This document shows, one piece after another, positions 16,729-24,853 of a DNA stretch of 55,138 bases. The DNA is taken from assembly GCA_910587555.1 (NCBI GenBank), contig CAJULV010000021.1, positions 9,961 to 65,098 of the forward strand, written 5' to 3'. Source of the stretch: an uncultured Acetatifactor sp. (GTDB lineage Bacteria; Bacillota; Clostridia; Lachnospirales; Lachnospiraceae). The notes under the pieces were generated by a model. The model made no database searches. It had not been told where the DNA came from and was given only the letters and a program-made list of their open reading frames with translations. The translations under genes were made by a program, and so were the position numbers. The first letter of the stretch is position 1. Every line of letters starts with the position of its first letter.

Positions 16729-17829
16729 TTACTGCCGATAAAACTTCACAATCGAATCCATCCTGGCAGACAGATTCAGCAGCATGGCGTCCAATACCGT
16801 CAGGGCAGTCATACATTCCATGACGACGACTGCCCTGGGCACGATAACAGGGTCATGACGTCCTTTGATACGAATCTCGATTTCCTCACCTGACCGGTTT
16901 ACAGTCTGCTGTGCCCGGAAAATGGATGGTGTCGGTTTCACATGCGCCCTGACTACAATTGTATCGCCGTCACTGATGCCTCCCAGTATTCCGCCCGCAT
17001 GGTTGGTGGCTTTACCGATTTTCCCCTGCTCCATGCGGAAAGCATCATTGTTTTCACTGCCCTGCCGTCTTGATACCAGGCATCCGTCTCCGATTTCCAC
17101 CGCCTTTACCGCCCCTATGGACATAACCGCCTTCGCCAGGTTGGCGTCCAGCTTCTCAAAAACAGGATCACCGATTCCGGCAGGCAGCCCTTCCACCCGG
17201 CACTCCATACAGCCTCCCGCAGAATCTACGGCATGCCTTGTCTCCTCCATATACTGCACGGCAAGCCTGTCCGCTTCTTCATCCGGCATTGCCGTAACCG
17301 TTTTCAGGACAGTTTCCCTGTCAAACTTCTCCATATCCGCCTCCACAGGACCGATGGAACGGGTATAGGCGCAGACCCTGACACCCAGTTGCTCCAGAAT
17401 CTTGCAGGCAATAGCCCCTGCCGCCACCCTGCCCGCAGTCTCTCTCCCGGAAGAACGGCCGCCGCCCCGATAATCCCGAAAGCCGTACTTTTCATCAAAT
17501 GTATAATCCGCATGCCCCGGGCGATAATAAGAGGCAATTTCACTGTAATCCCCGGATATCTGCGAAGTGTTGCACACCATCAGGGAAATAGGCGTTCCCG
17601 TTGTCCGGCCTTCAAATACGCCGGATAGGATTTCCACCGCATCCGCCTCTTTTCTGGATGTGGTAACCGTGCTTGTGCCCGGCCTCCTCCTGTCCAGATA
17701 ACGCTGAATATCCGCCTCCGTCAGCTCCAGGCCCGCAGGGCAGCCGTCTATCACTGCCCCCAGTGCTTTCCCGTGGGATTCCCCCCAGGTCGTAACCTTA
17801 AATATATTTCCGAATATGGAACCTGCCAT
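16729..17829 (-). CDS. aroC: Chorismate synthase
   Basis: This FMN-dependent lyase converts EPSP to chorismate, the last shikimate-pathway step. It has 366 residues. Signatures are TTWGESHGKALGAVIDGCPAG at the N-terminus, DYRGGGRSSGRETAGRVAAG in the middle and GRHDPVIVPRAVVVME near the end. GAGGAGCGGAAA precedes the ATG. It stands alone among shikimate genes here, between tgt and a 354-base intergenic region. Confidence 0.96.
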   Translation of the reverse strand: MAGSIFGNIFKVTTWGESHGKALGAVIDGCPAGLELTEADIQRYLDRRRPGTSTVTTSRKEADAVEILSGVFEGRTTGTPISLMVCNTSQISGDYSEIASYYRPGHADYTFDEKYGFRDYRGGGRSSGRETAGRVAAGAIACKILEQLGVRVCAYTRSIGPVEADMEKFDRETVLKTVTAMPDEEADRLAVQYMEETRHAVDSAGGCMECRVEGLPAGIGDPVFEKLDANLAKAVMSIGAVKAVEIGDGCLVSRRQGSENNDAFRMEQGKIGKATNHAGGILGGISDGDTIVVRAHVKPTPSIFRAQQTVNRSGEEIEIRIKGRHDPVIVPRAVVVMECMTALTVLDAMLLNLSARMDSIVKFYRQ

Positions 17830-18015
17830 TTTCCGCTCCTCTTTTCATTTCTATACCCCCTTGTGCGCTTCGGCGCGCATACCGGCCGGCATTTGCCCTT
17901 TGATATCGGACCGCGGACCTGATAAATTCCGGCACAGCCTGCCCCAGTCCGCCCGCCGCTCCCGGTTTTCTGCACCGGGACGCGAACCCGCATTCTCCGC
18001 ACAACGCACTCACAG

Positions 18016-18048
18016 AAAAAGGCCCCGGCTTTCTCAATGACCGGAACC
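18016..18048 (-). terminator. Terminator downstream of the lactonase gene
   Basis: On the minus strand GGTTCCGGT (18048-18040) pairs, partly through G-U pairs, with GCCGGGGCC (18029-18021) and is followed by TTTTT (18020-18016). It lies 136 bases past the lactonase stop. Confidence 0.6.
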
Positions 18049-18150
18049 CCGTTCTTTACCGCAAAGCATTTCCCTCTTCTCGGCCCCCTGCCCCCTTTGC
18101 CTGCCCATGCCGCAGCAAAACACTGCCGAACGCCTCAGAATACTTTTACC

Positions 18151-18178
18151 GTAACAGTTCAGGCAGGGCGCTGAACTG
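18151..18178. repeat. Second full copy of dispersed palindromic element
   Basis: It begins GTAACAGTTCAGGCAGGGCG and continues with CTGAACTG, differing by one base from the copy at 13852-13879. Stem CAGTTCA/TGAACTG. It lies five bases past the lactonase stop at 18184, so it is transcribed with that gene. Confidence 0.65.
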
Positions 18179-18183
18179 CCCGC

Positions 18184-19251
18184 TCATTGCGCCGGCTTTT
18201 CCTGCAGCTTATGGAAAGTAATACAGTTGGGCACGTCCACCCTGACAGGCGGCCCGTTCATAATCATGGTACCGTTCTCCACATCTACATGGAAGAAAGT
18301 CATATCGTTCGTCTCATGATTCAGAGACACCAGAAACTTATTATTGGGGAACAGGCTGGCATCCTTGGGGTATTCTCCGCCCACCGGAAGACAGAATATC
18401 TGGGAAAGCTTTCCCGTTTCCTCATCTACATTATAAAGCACTACGGAATTGTCCCCTGCATTGGAACTGAGCAGATATTTGTGGTCATCCGAAAACTCCA
18501 GCGCGCTGGCTGCATTATAACTGCCGATTTCACCTTTGCAGGTACTCACAGAGTGGACCTTCTCGAACACTGGCTGGTTCTTCCTGTCCTCATAGGAATA
18601 TACGTCTATAAAACACTTGATTTCATGTACGATATAAATGAATCGCCCGTCCCTGGAAATCTTCACATGCCTGGGCGCTGACTCAAGTTCGCTCCGTATC
18701 ACATCTGCAAGTATTACTTTCCCATGTTTCGCATCAAAACGGTACACATTGACATGGTCCATCCCCTGGTCCGCCACCAGCAGATATTTATTATCATGGG
18801 TCATTCTGGCACAATTTATATGGGGCCTGAAATTACGTTCCGCCACGCTGCCCAGCCCCTTATGGTAGATTTCATCCGTAATCTCCCCTATGGAACCGTC
18901 CTCTTCCAGCCTCAGAACCGTCAGCTTCCCGTCATGGTACCCGGCCACAAACAGATAGCTGTCCGTATAGTCCGTGGACACATAACATCCTCTCATACCG
19001 TTGATGGCACCGAAATTTAAGAATTCCAGGCTGCCGTCTGCCAGGATCACATAGGACTCCACGCCGAAATCCGTTATGGAATACAGAATCCTGCCGTTAT
19101 GCGAAATGGTTACGTAGGAAGAATTGGTGATTTCCACCTTATCTTTCTCCACAAAACGTCCTTTCTCCATATCCACATCATATATTTTTATCCCATTTTT
19201 GTCTCCCCGGGTATAGGTGGAAACATACGCAACGTATTTTTCCTTTTCCAT
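18184..19251 (-). CDS. Lactonase-family beta-propeller protein (6-phosphogluconolactonase-like)
   Basis: It resembles the seven-bladed propeller lactonases (Pgl/YkgB type) that hydrolyse 6-phosphogluconolactone in some species. The start is taken at MEKEKYVAYVSTYTRGDKNG, preceded by AAAGGTGGTTTTATC, giving 355 residues; the frame is open 53 codons further upstream through the promoter. Family landmarks are FRPHINCARMTHDNKYLLVAD, SAPRHVKISRDGRFIY, and HKYLLSSNAGDNSV with repeated blade strands. No zwf or gnd gene is near, so the physiological substrate is unproven. Confidence 0.85.
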   Translation of the reverse strand: MEKEKYVAYVSTYTRGDKNGIKIYDVDMEKGRFVEKDKVEITNSSYVTISHNGRILYSITDFGVESYVILADGSLEFLNFGAINGMRGCYVSTDYTDSYLFVAGYHDGKLTVLRLEEDGSIGEITDEIYHKGLGSVAERNFRPHINCARMTHDNKYLLVADQGMDHVNVYRFDAKHGKVILADVIRSELESAPRHVKISRDGRFIYIVHEIKCFIDVYSYEDRKNQPVFEKVHSVSTCKGEIGSYNAASALEFSDDHKYLLSSNAGDNSVVLYNVDEETGKLSQIFCLPVGGEYPKDASLFPNNKFLVSLNHETNDMTFFHVDVENGTMIMNGPPVRVDVPNCITFHKLQEKPAQ

Positions 19252-19360
19252 GATAAAACCACCTTTCCGTAGAACAATGCCGCCCTCCGGCCGCTTTCTC
19301 CCGCAGCCCGGAAACCTTGTCCCAAAATCTCGGGCACAGCTGCTTCTGTCCCCTCGCTCT

Positions 19361-19388
19361 ATTATATCATAAAGCTCATATGTTTCAA
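19361..19388 (-). promoter_or_regulatory. Extended -10 promoter for the lactonase gene
   Basis: On the minus strand TTGAAA (19388-19383), a 16-base spacer, then TATAAT (19366-19361) preceded by TGA, an extended -10. It is about 110 bases before the start at 19251, which supports the shorter gene start. Confidence 0.7.
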
Positions 19389-19427
19389 ACACTTTTTCCA
19401 AAAAATGCATCGGCCGTCATTGCAACC

Positions 19428-19463
19428 GCGTAACGGTTCCATGTCCTGCCGGAACCGTTACGC
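19428..19463. terminator. Perfect 13-bp hairpin
   Basis: GCGTAACGGTTCC (19428-19440) and GGAACCGTTACGC (19451-19463) form a perfect stem around a 10-base loop. It is downstream of the Cys-rich gene and upstream of the lactonase promoter. No T run follows on either strand, so termination is likely but not certain. Confidence 0.55.
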
Positions 19464-19647
19464 TGCATTGCCTTTCACATGGCAGTGGGAACAAAACGCT
19501 CCGGCCAGGCATATTTTCCCGGCTGCCAAACCTCTGCGCTCTCACCGCACCCGGCGGTTCTATCCCCTGAAAATACATGTGCATATTCCGTCATATCACA
19601 TCCGCAAACTGGCTGGAACCCCGAAATATGCTTTCGGCGTTTCAAAA

Positions 19648-20091
19648 CTACCTGTCGCAGTCCTCTCCCATGTCCCTGCGCGGAAATTTGGGATAGTCCT
19701 GCCACGGAGGCGGAATCATACCGGGACCGTCACAGGTATTTTCACGCTCCCTGCAACCGCAGCCGTCATGATCACGGTGTTCTTCCTCACAGCCGCAGCG
19801 ACGTTCCTCTTCACAACCGCAGCGACGTTCCTCTTCACAACCGCAGCGATGCTCTTCTTCACAGCCGCAGCGACGCTCTTCTTCACGCTCGCAGCACTCC
19901 GGCCGTCTGCCGTCTCTCCCGCAGGAATCACCTCTTCGAGGACCCATACCACTGCAGCATCCCCTGCCCGGCATCTCTCTCTTCATCCCGCAACCGCGCC
20001 GTTCCGTCCCGCAGCAACGGCCGGAATTACAGCCGCAGCCGTTTCCCCAGCCGCAGCAATTCAGAAGCAATAATAAAAGAAAACAGTTCAT
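19648..20091 (-). CDS. Cysteine-rich repeat protein, unknown function
   Basis: The start is ATG at 20091 (MNCFLLLLLLNCCGWGNGC), seven bases after TGGAG, giving 147 residues; a GTG four codons upstream is possible. A short hydrophobic run is followed at once by Cys pairs, then CGCNSGRCCG-type clusters. Four tandem octads RCGCEEER/H sit in the middle, encoded by 24-bp DNA repeats. The Pro/aromatic tail contains PPPWQDYPKFPRRD. About one residue in six is Cys. Metal binding or a disulfide-linked spore/envelope role is possible but unproven. No neighbour explains it. Confidence 0.7.
   Translation of the reverse strand: MNCFLLLLLLNCCGWGNGCGCNSGRCCGTERRGCGMKREMPGRGCCSGMGPRRGDSCGRDGRRPECCEREEERRCGCEEEHRCGCEEERRCGCEEERRCGCEEEHRDHDGCGCRERENTCDGPGMIPPPWQDYPKFPRRDMGEDCDR
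19785..19895. repeat. 24-bp tandem repeats inside the Cys-rich gene
   Basis: Roughly four copies of a 24-bp unit built on CACAGCCGCAGCGACG encode the RCGCEEER/H octads. Copies differ at a few third positions, so the array is not brand new. Confidence 0.75.
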
Positions 20092-20165
20092 ATAATTCTC
20101 CACATGATTGTTTTACCCTATCATATGCAGAACCTTTTATAAAGTGCAAGGCCGCCTTCCGCCCA

Positions 20166-22028
20166 TCAACCCGGCACGCCGATGTAAACCGCCACGCTTC
20201 TGGGCGGAATCATTCTGACAAGCTCTGAGCCATCCTCCGTTTCTTTACCGCCTTTTTTTCTATCCTCGGCGGACTCCGTGGAAAAAGCCACCTCCCATAC
20301 CTCCCCTTTCGGGAGCCTCGGCAGCGCCATGCTGTGCCGCTCCCAGTGCATATTCATCGCAATATAGATGAACGTGTCCTCCTGGATTTCAGCGTCTTTC
20401 GTATATTTCCCGCACAACAATATTCCCAGATGCCGAAACTGTGCCTCTGTGTCCGGACACCATGCATTTCGTCCGTGGTAGGACAAATCCGGATAACCGC
20501 AGGCAATATAATCCGTCTGCCGCAGTTCCCTGCCAGGCCTCAGGATAGGATGCTTTCGCCGGAAATCGGCAAGCATCTTCCAGAAGCTTAAAATCTCCCC
20601 GTTCTTCCTGATCCCGCCCCAGTCCAGCCATGAGGTGGCATTGTCCTGACAATAAGGGTTATTATTCCCTTTCTGGGTATTCCCAAACTCGTCCCCCATA
20701 AAGATCAGCGGTGTCGACTGGGAAAGCATCAGCATGCACAGGGCATTTTTCATCTGTTTTAATCGCAGCTGCCGCACTGTCTGTCTGCGCGTCCTGCCTT
20801 CCTCTCCGCAGTTCCAGCTGCAGTTATCGTCATTTCCGTCCCTGTTATCCTCCCCGTTGGCTTCATTGTGTTTATAGTCATATGAAACAAGATCCGCCAA
20901 CGTAAAACCATAGTAATTGGTCAGATAGTGGATACATCCCGCCTTTTCCGGAATATGCCGCATGTGATAGAAAACACTGCCCAGCATTCCCCCGTCTCCC
21001 TTTAAGAATCTGCGCATATCATAATACCAGGCGTCATTGTACTCTGCCACATGAGGATACCTCGGATGCTCACTCCGACCGTAAAGCCTGTCCGTCTCAA
21101 AGCTGTAGTACCATATCTTGGTGTCCGCCAGCAGCTCATCCGCCGCCACCGACTCTGCCGGAAGATTCCCTCCCAGCAGATGGAAACCGTCCACATGATA
21201 CTCCAGCACCCAATACCGCAGGATTTCGGGAATCTCACTGTGCTTCACTTCCTCCGGAAAATAAAACTGCATCACCAGTTCCATCCCGTTTGCATGAAGC
21301 GCCCGGACAAGTTCCTTAAATTCCGTTCCCGCGTCCTTTGATACGGCATAAGCGGACTTAGGTACATAATAATACCCCTTTTTATATCCCCAATAATTTA
21401 TTTTCTGCTGTCCGGCCTCCTCCAGAATACCCGCTTCCGTCATACGGGGCTGTTTCGGCCGCTCCTCCTTAAAGGGAATTTCCGCAAATTCATATGCCGG
21501 CTGCAGTTCAATGGTCGTGATGCCAATTTCCTTCAGATAAGGTATCTTTTCCGCAATTCCCGCGAAGGTCCCTCTATGCTTCACGCCGGAGGAGGCATGC
21601 TTTGTAAACCCTCTGACATGCATACAGTAGGCGATTACTTTATTATAAGGTATCCTGGGAAAAGAATCCTCCTCCCAGTCAAATTCCCCGGTAACCAGGC
21701 TGGCTTTCATATCTTCGGCATCCCGCTCCGCTCCGTAGGAAACCTTATGTGAAAATGCCCTCGCCCGTTCATCCGGAATAATTCTGTCGCCCTCATAAAA
21801 GAGATAGGTGCTGGAAGCCGGTTCCATATCTGTCACCGTTTTACAGTAGACATGTCCGATCCTCTCTTTTTCGGTAAAGGGAATCCTCCGCCTCAGCCTC
21901 CCTGTCCTGCTGTCATACAACAGAATTCCGCAGGCAGAAGACCTGGATACAAAAGAAAAGCGGACACCTTCTCTTTCTATACGAGCGCCTAATGGGTGGG
22001 GATTATTATGTAAAATTTTTTCCGTCAT
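20166..22028 (-). CDS. GH13 debranching-enzyme homologue lacking catalytic residues
   Basis: The 620-residue protein (ATG 22028, after GGAGGGAAGGCG) has the layout of isoamylase/GlgX enzymes: an N-terminal CBM48-like domain (PHPLGARIEREGVRFSF), a GH13 barrel (INYWGYKKGYYYVP) and a C-terminal sheet domain. The four GH13 signature regions are altered. Region I reads MELVMQFYFPEE instead of DVVYNHT. Region II is VDGFHLLGG without the RxD nucleophile. Region III is KIWYYSFE without the usual AEPWD acid. Region IV is TNYYGFTLADLVSY with HD replaced by YY. Structural motifs around them (KHNEANGE, SWNCGEEG, GDEFGNTQ) are intact. It probably binds glucan without cleaving it. It is transcribed divergently from the DUF1292 gene. 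Confidence 0.85.
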   Translation of the reverse strand: MTEKILHNNPHPLGARIEREGVRFSFVSRSSACGILLYDSRTGRLRRRIPFTEKERIGHVYCKTVTDMEPASSTYLFYEGDRIIPDERARAFSHKVSYGAERDAEDMKASLVTGEFDWEEDSFPRIPYNKVIAYCMHVRGFTKHASSGVKHRGTFAGIAEKIPYLKEIGITTIELQPAYEFAEIPFKEERPKQPRMTEAGILEEAGQQKINYWGYKKGYYYVPKSAYAVSKDAGTEFKELVRALHANGMELVMQFYFPEEVKHSEIPEILRYWVLEYHVDGFHLLGGNLPAESVAADELLADTKIWYYSFETDRLYGRSEHPRYPHVAEYNDAWYYDMRRFLKGDGGMLGSVFYHMRHIPEKAGCIHYLTNYYGFTLADLVSYDYKHNEANGEDNRDGNDDNCSWNCGEEGRTRRQTVRQLRLKQMKNALCMLMLSQSTPLIFMGDEFGNTQKGNNNPYCQDNATSWLDWGGIRKNGEILSFWKMLADFRRKHPILRPGRELRQTDYIACGYPDLSYHGRNAWCPDTEAQFRHLGILLCGKYTKDAEIQEDTFIYIAMNMHWERHSMALPRLPKGEVWEVAFSTESAEDRKKGGKETEDGSELVRMIPPRSVAVYIGVPG

Positions 22029-22185
22029 CGCCTTCCCTCCATATTGTGGGCGTTTCATGCCCCGTATATCTTATCAAAAAATGGGTAATATTTACTTAAA
22101 GATCTGCCAAGAACTGAAATCGGTTTTATTTTATCATATTTTGCCGATAATAAAAAGTCCTCAATAAAAAGAAATCTACTTTTCC

Positions 22186-22214
22186 TTGCAGAATAACGCA
22201 AAAGCAAGTATAAT
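22186..22214 (+). promoter_or_regulatory. Promoter for the DUF1292 gene
   Basis: TTGCAG (22186-22191), 17-base spacer, TATAAT (22209-22214), 25 bases before the ATG with AGGAGG between. Confidence 0.7.
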
Positions 22215-22238
22215 GAACTAAAAACAGGAGGTATTCCC

Positions 22239-22556
22239 ATGGGAAAAAAAGATGATTATGATGACGAGGAAATGACCGTTGAACTGGAACTGGATAATGG
22301 CAGCATTGTGAACTGTGCAGTCATTACCATTCTGACCGTCAGCGAAAAGGACTACATTGTACTGCTTCCTTTAGACGAAGACGGGGAAAACGAAGACGGA
22401 GAGGTATGGTTCTACCGCTACAGCGAGAATCCCGACGACCCCAATGAGGAACCCGTGCTGGATTACATCGAAGACGACGCTGAATATGAAAGTGTGGCGG
22501 AGGCATTTGACGAATACCTCGATGACTGTGAATTCGATGAATTGACGGAAGAATAA
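22239..22556 (+). CDS. DUF1292 (YrzB-family) acidic protein
   Basis: This is a 105-residue, very acidic protein of the DUF1292/YrzB type, common in Firmicutes and of unknown function. The core EMTVELELDNGSIVNCAVITI and YIVLLPLDEDGE followed by EVWFYRYSE is family-like. The C-terminal half is rich in Asp and Glu. It has its own promoter and a strong AGGAGG site. It is monocistronic here, unlike the Bacillus relative that sits near ruvX (recalled, not checked). Confidence 0.85.
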   Translation: MGKKDDYDDEEMTVELELDNGSIVNCAVITILTVSEKDYIVLLPLDEDGENEDGEVWFYRYSENPDDPNEEPVLDYIEDDAEYESVAEAFDEYLDDCEFDELTEE

Positions 22557-22598
22557 ACCCGTCTGCGGTCAGGAATTGACGCGGGCACTTCCTTTTTA

Positions 22599-24602
22599 TC
22601 AAAAAAGCGGATTCAGAAATCTGGAGGGCTGCCTGGGGCGTTCCTTTGTACCTGTGAGGTAAAGGAGCTCCAGGTTTTTCTTCGCCCTCGTCATGGCCAC
22701 ATAGAAAATCCTCCGCTCTTCTTCCACAACGTCCTCATCCGGCATGGTTCCATGGGGAAATACTTTCTCGTTGCAGTCGGGAATCCACACGTTGTCGAAT
22801 TCCAGCCCCTTTGCACCATGTACGGTCAGAAGATGCACGCCGCCCTTCGGCCTGTGTTCCCCTGCCTTTTGTTTCCGGGGATACCGCTCTGCCTGTGTCC
22901 TGTCCTGCTCCAGGCTTTTGGCATATGCCTCCTGGAAGGCTTTCCACTCTTTTACTCCGGCATGCCCTGATGCATCCTCCCGCAGCCATTCCAGCAGTTC
23001 CTGCCATTCCTGCCATTTCTCCGTATTTGTGCCTGCCGCCTCCTTCAGATACTGTTCATACCCCATAGCCTTCAATATATAATTAATTCCGGGACGGAGG
23101 GTAAAGCCTTTCACACTCTGAAGCTGTTTTCGGAAACGCAAAAGCGATTTCCTCACGTTATCCCGCTGTACTTCCGGCACCTGCGCCCTCCTGTAATATT
23201 CCTCTATTTTATTCAAATCCACGCCGCCTTCCCCCACAGCCTCCCTGCTGATATAACGCGACGGTCTGTTCATGATGCGCAGCATCTGTTCCCGGTTTCC
23301 CGTACCGTCGGCAATCTGCAGGTAGGCCATAATATCCTGCACAATAAAATGCTCATAAATGCTGGCCACCTTCTCCTTCATCTCATAGGGGATATCCGCC
23401 GCCTTCAGCCTGGCCGCAAATCCCTGCATATAGGAATTGGTCCGGAAAAGCACTGCACAGCTTTCTCCCTGCTGCAGATAACGGGCAATTGACCGCTGCA
23501 TATGGCCGTACTGCGCCTCTTTCTCCCCAAAAGCATGTATGGCCACAGCGCAGGAACCGCATTGTGTTACTGCCGTTTTCCCTTCCCCGGGTGCCCCTTT
23601 TATACACTCCGACGCTGCCCTCAGCTGCTTCACAAACCTGTCCTTATTCTCCTCTATCACTGCGAGGGATGCACGGACGATTTCAGCCCTGCTCCTGTAA
23701 TTGACATCCAGCAAAAGCTGCCTTGCCCGGTATTCCGCCTCAAATCTCTTCAGACATTCCGGCTGTGACCCTCTGAATCCGTAAATTGCCTGGTCGTCGT
23801 CACCCACGGCAAAAATGTTATAAGGCCGGGCCGCCAGCAATTTTACAGCCTCATACTGCACCGGGTTGATATCCTGGAATTCGTCAATCAGGATATGGCG
23901 AAAACGATTCTGCCAATAATTTCTGACGGATGCGTTTTCCTGAAGCATCACTTTACATTCATAGAGCATGTCGTCGAAATCAAGCCTGCCCAGCTTCTTT
24001 ACCGCCAGGGCATATTCCCGGCAGATTGCCTCAAAATACGGCTGCCATCTCACCGGTACCTTTTCGCAGGCAGCGGACATCTGCATGGTATTTTTGTAGA
24101 AACCGATAGCCGACAGTATCAGGGATGCATCATCGCCGAGGCTTCCTGCGCCCTCCTGGCCTTCCTGTGAGGCGCCGCCTGGCCCCTGCTGCTTTTCGTA
24201 TGTCTTTAGTATGGGAAATATCAGATTTTTCTTCTCCGAACTGCTCAAAAGCTTCGTTGATTTCAGCACGTTTGACGCTTTTAATATGTGATAGAAAACC
24301 GAGTGAAAGGTTCCGAAATTTACTGGATATGTGGGTTTGTGATCTGCGGAAAATCCGCCTGAAGATGATGCCGTGCCTGCAGCCGCCATCTCCTGAAAAC
24401 GATTCTGCATGGACAACGCGGCTTCTTTCATAAAAGTGATTACCAGAATGGACTCGGGAGGAACTCCCTGTTCCAAAAGATACAAGATGCGGTTTGTGAT
24501 TACGAATGTCTTCCCGCTGCCGGGCCCGGCTAAAACGAGGCATGGGCCCCGCAGGTGCATTATGGCCGCTTTCTGCGGCTCATTTGCGGTTCTAAGATCC
24601 AT
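22599..24602 (-). CDS. UvrD/PcrA-like SF1 ATP-dependent DNA helicase
   Basis: This is a 3'-5' superfamily 1A helicase involved in repair or restart. The start is ATG 24602 (MDLRTANEPQKAAI), preceded by AGGAGGAATTG; the frame is open 14 codons upstream. It has 667 residues. Motifs in order are the Q motif with Walker A VLAGPGSGKTFVITNRI, motif II ILIDEFQDINPVQYEA, motif III GDDDQAIYGFRGSQPE, motif IV VNYRSR, motif V VHGAKGLEFDNVWI and motif VI EERRIFYVAMTRAKKNL. It is shorter than PcrA (about 740) and lacks the C-terminal Tudor tail, so I leave the symbol blank. Confidence 0.92.
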   Translation of the reverse strand: MDLRTANEPQKAAIMHLRGPCLVLAGPGSGKTFVITNRILYLLEQGVPPESILVITFMKEAALSMQNRFQEMAAAGTASSSGGFSADHKPTYPVNFGTFHSVFYHILKASNVLKSTKLLSSSEKKNLIFPILKTYEKQQGPGGASQEGQEGAGSLGDDASLILSAIGFYKNTMQMSAACEKVPVRWQPYFEAICREYALAVKKLGRLDFDDMLYECKVMLQENASVRNYWQNRFRHILIDEFQDINPVQYEAVKLLAARPYNIFAVGDDDQAIYGFRGSQPECLKRFEAEYRARQLLLDVNYRSRAEIVRASLAVIEENKDRFVKQLRAASECIKGAPGEGKTAVTQCGSCAVAIHAFGEKEAQYGHMQRSIARYLQQGESCAVLFRTNSYMQGFAARLKAADIPYEMKEKVASIYEHFIVQDIMAYLQIADGTGNREQMLRIMNRPSRYISREAVGEGGVDLNKIEEYYRRAQVPEVQRDNVRKSLLRFRKQLQSVKGFTLRPGINYILKAMGYEQYLKEAAGTNTEKWQEWQELLEWLREDASGHAGVKEWKAFQEAYAKSLEQDRTQAERYPRKQKAGEHRPKGGVHLLTVHGAKGLEFDNVWIPDCNEKVFPHGTMPDEDVVEEERRIFYVAMTRAKKNLELLYLTGTKERPRQPSRFLNPLF

Positions 24603-24642
24603 ATTCAATTCCTCCTGATTATAGTCGCTGCGCCACGATACC

Positions 24643-24690
24643 AAATCAGAAAGCCCTCTCGGCCATCGCGCCTTCCGGACTTTCTGATTT
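24643..24690. terminator. Long hairpin between gltX and the helicase gene
   Basis: AAATCAGAAAGCCC (24643-24656) pairs with GGACTTTCTGATTT (24677-24690), 14 bp with one G-U. It lies in the helicase leader, about 160 bases downstream of gltX. It may terminate gltX reads or fold in the helicase leader. Confidence 0.5.
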
Positions 24691-24853
24691 CAGCCGCCGC
24701 ACCACGACACAAAAGCATGTCACAACGCAAAAGTACAAAATCGGCGCCAACCTATGAGAGAAACCCTCATTCGCAAGTGTACGCATAAAAGTTCCTCTCG
24801 GGCGCCTGCCAGGCAGCGGCGCAAAAGCATAAAGCCCTCCCGTCCCTGTGGAT

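Larger units (their letters stand above)
17830..18183. other. Intergenic region with terminator and palindrome, no gene seen
   Basis: No supported gene. Open frames here are GC-rich, short and lack ribosome sites. The stretch holds the terminator at 18016-18048 and the palindromic element at 18151-18178. Confidence 0.6.
19252..19647. other. Intergenic region: promoter and hairpin, no supported gene
   Basis: It contains the lactonase promoter (19361-19388) and a 13-bp perfect hairpin (19428-19463). Short minus-strand frames between 19475 and 19647 have neither a ribosome site nor family resemblance. Confidence 0.55.

Noticed and set aside
19475..19705. 76-codon minus-strand frame between the Cys-rich gene and the lactonase gene
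   Set aside because: Overlaps the end of the Cys-rich gene, no ribosome site, no family resemblance.
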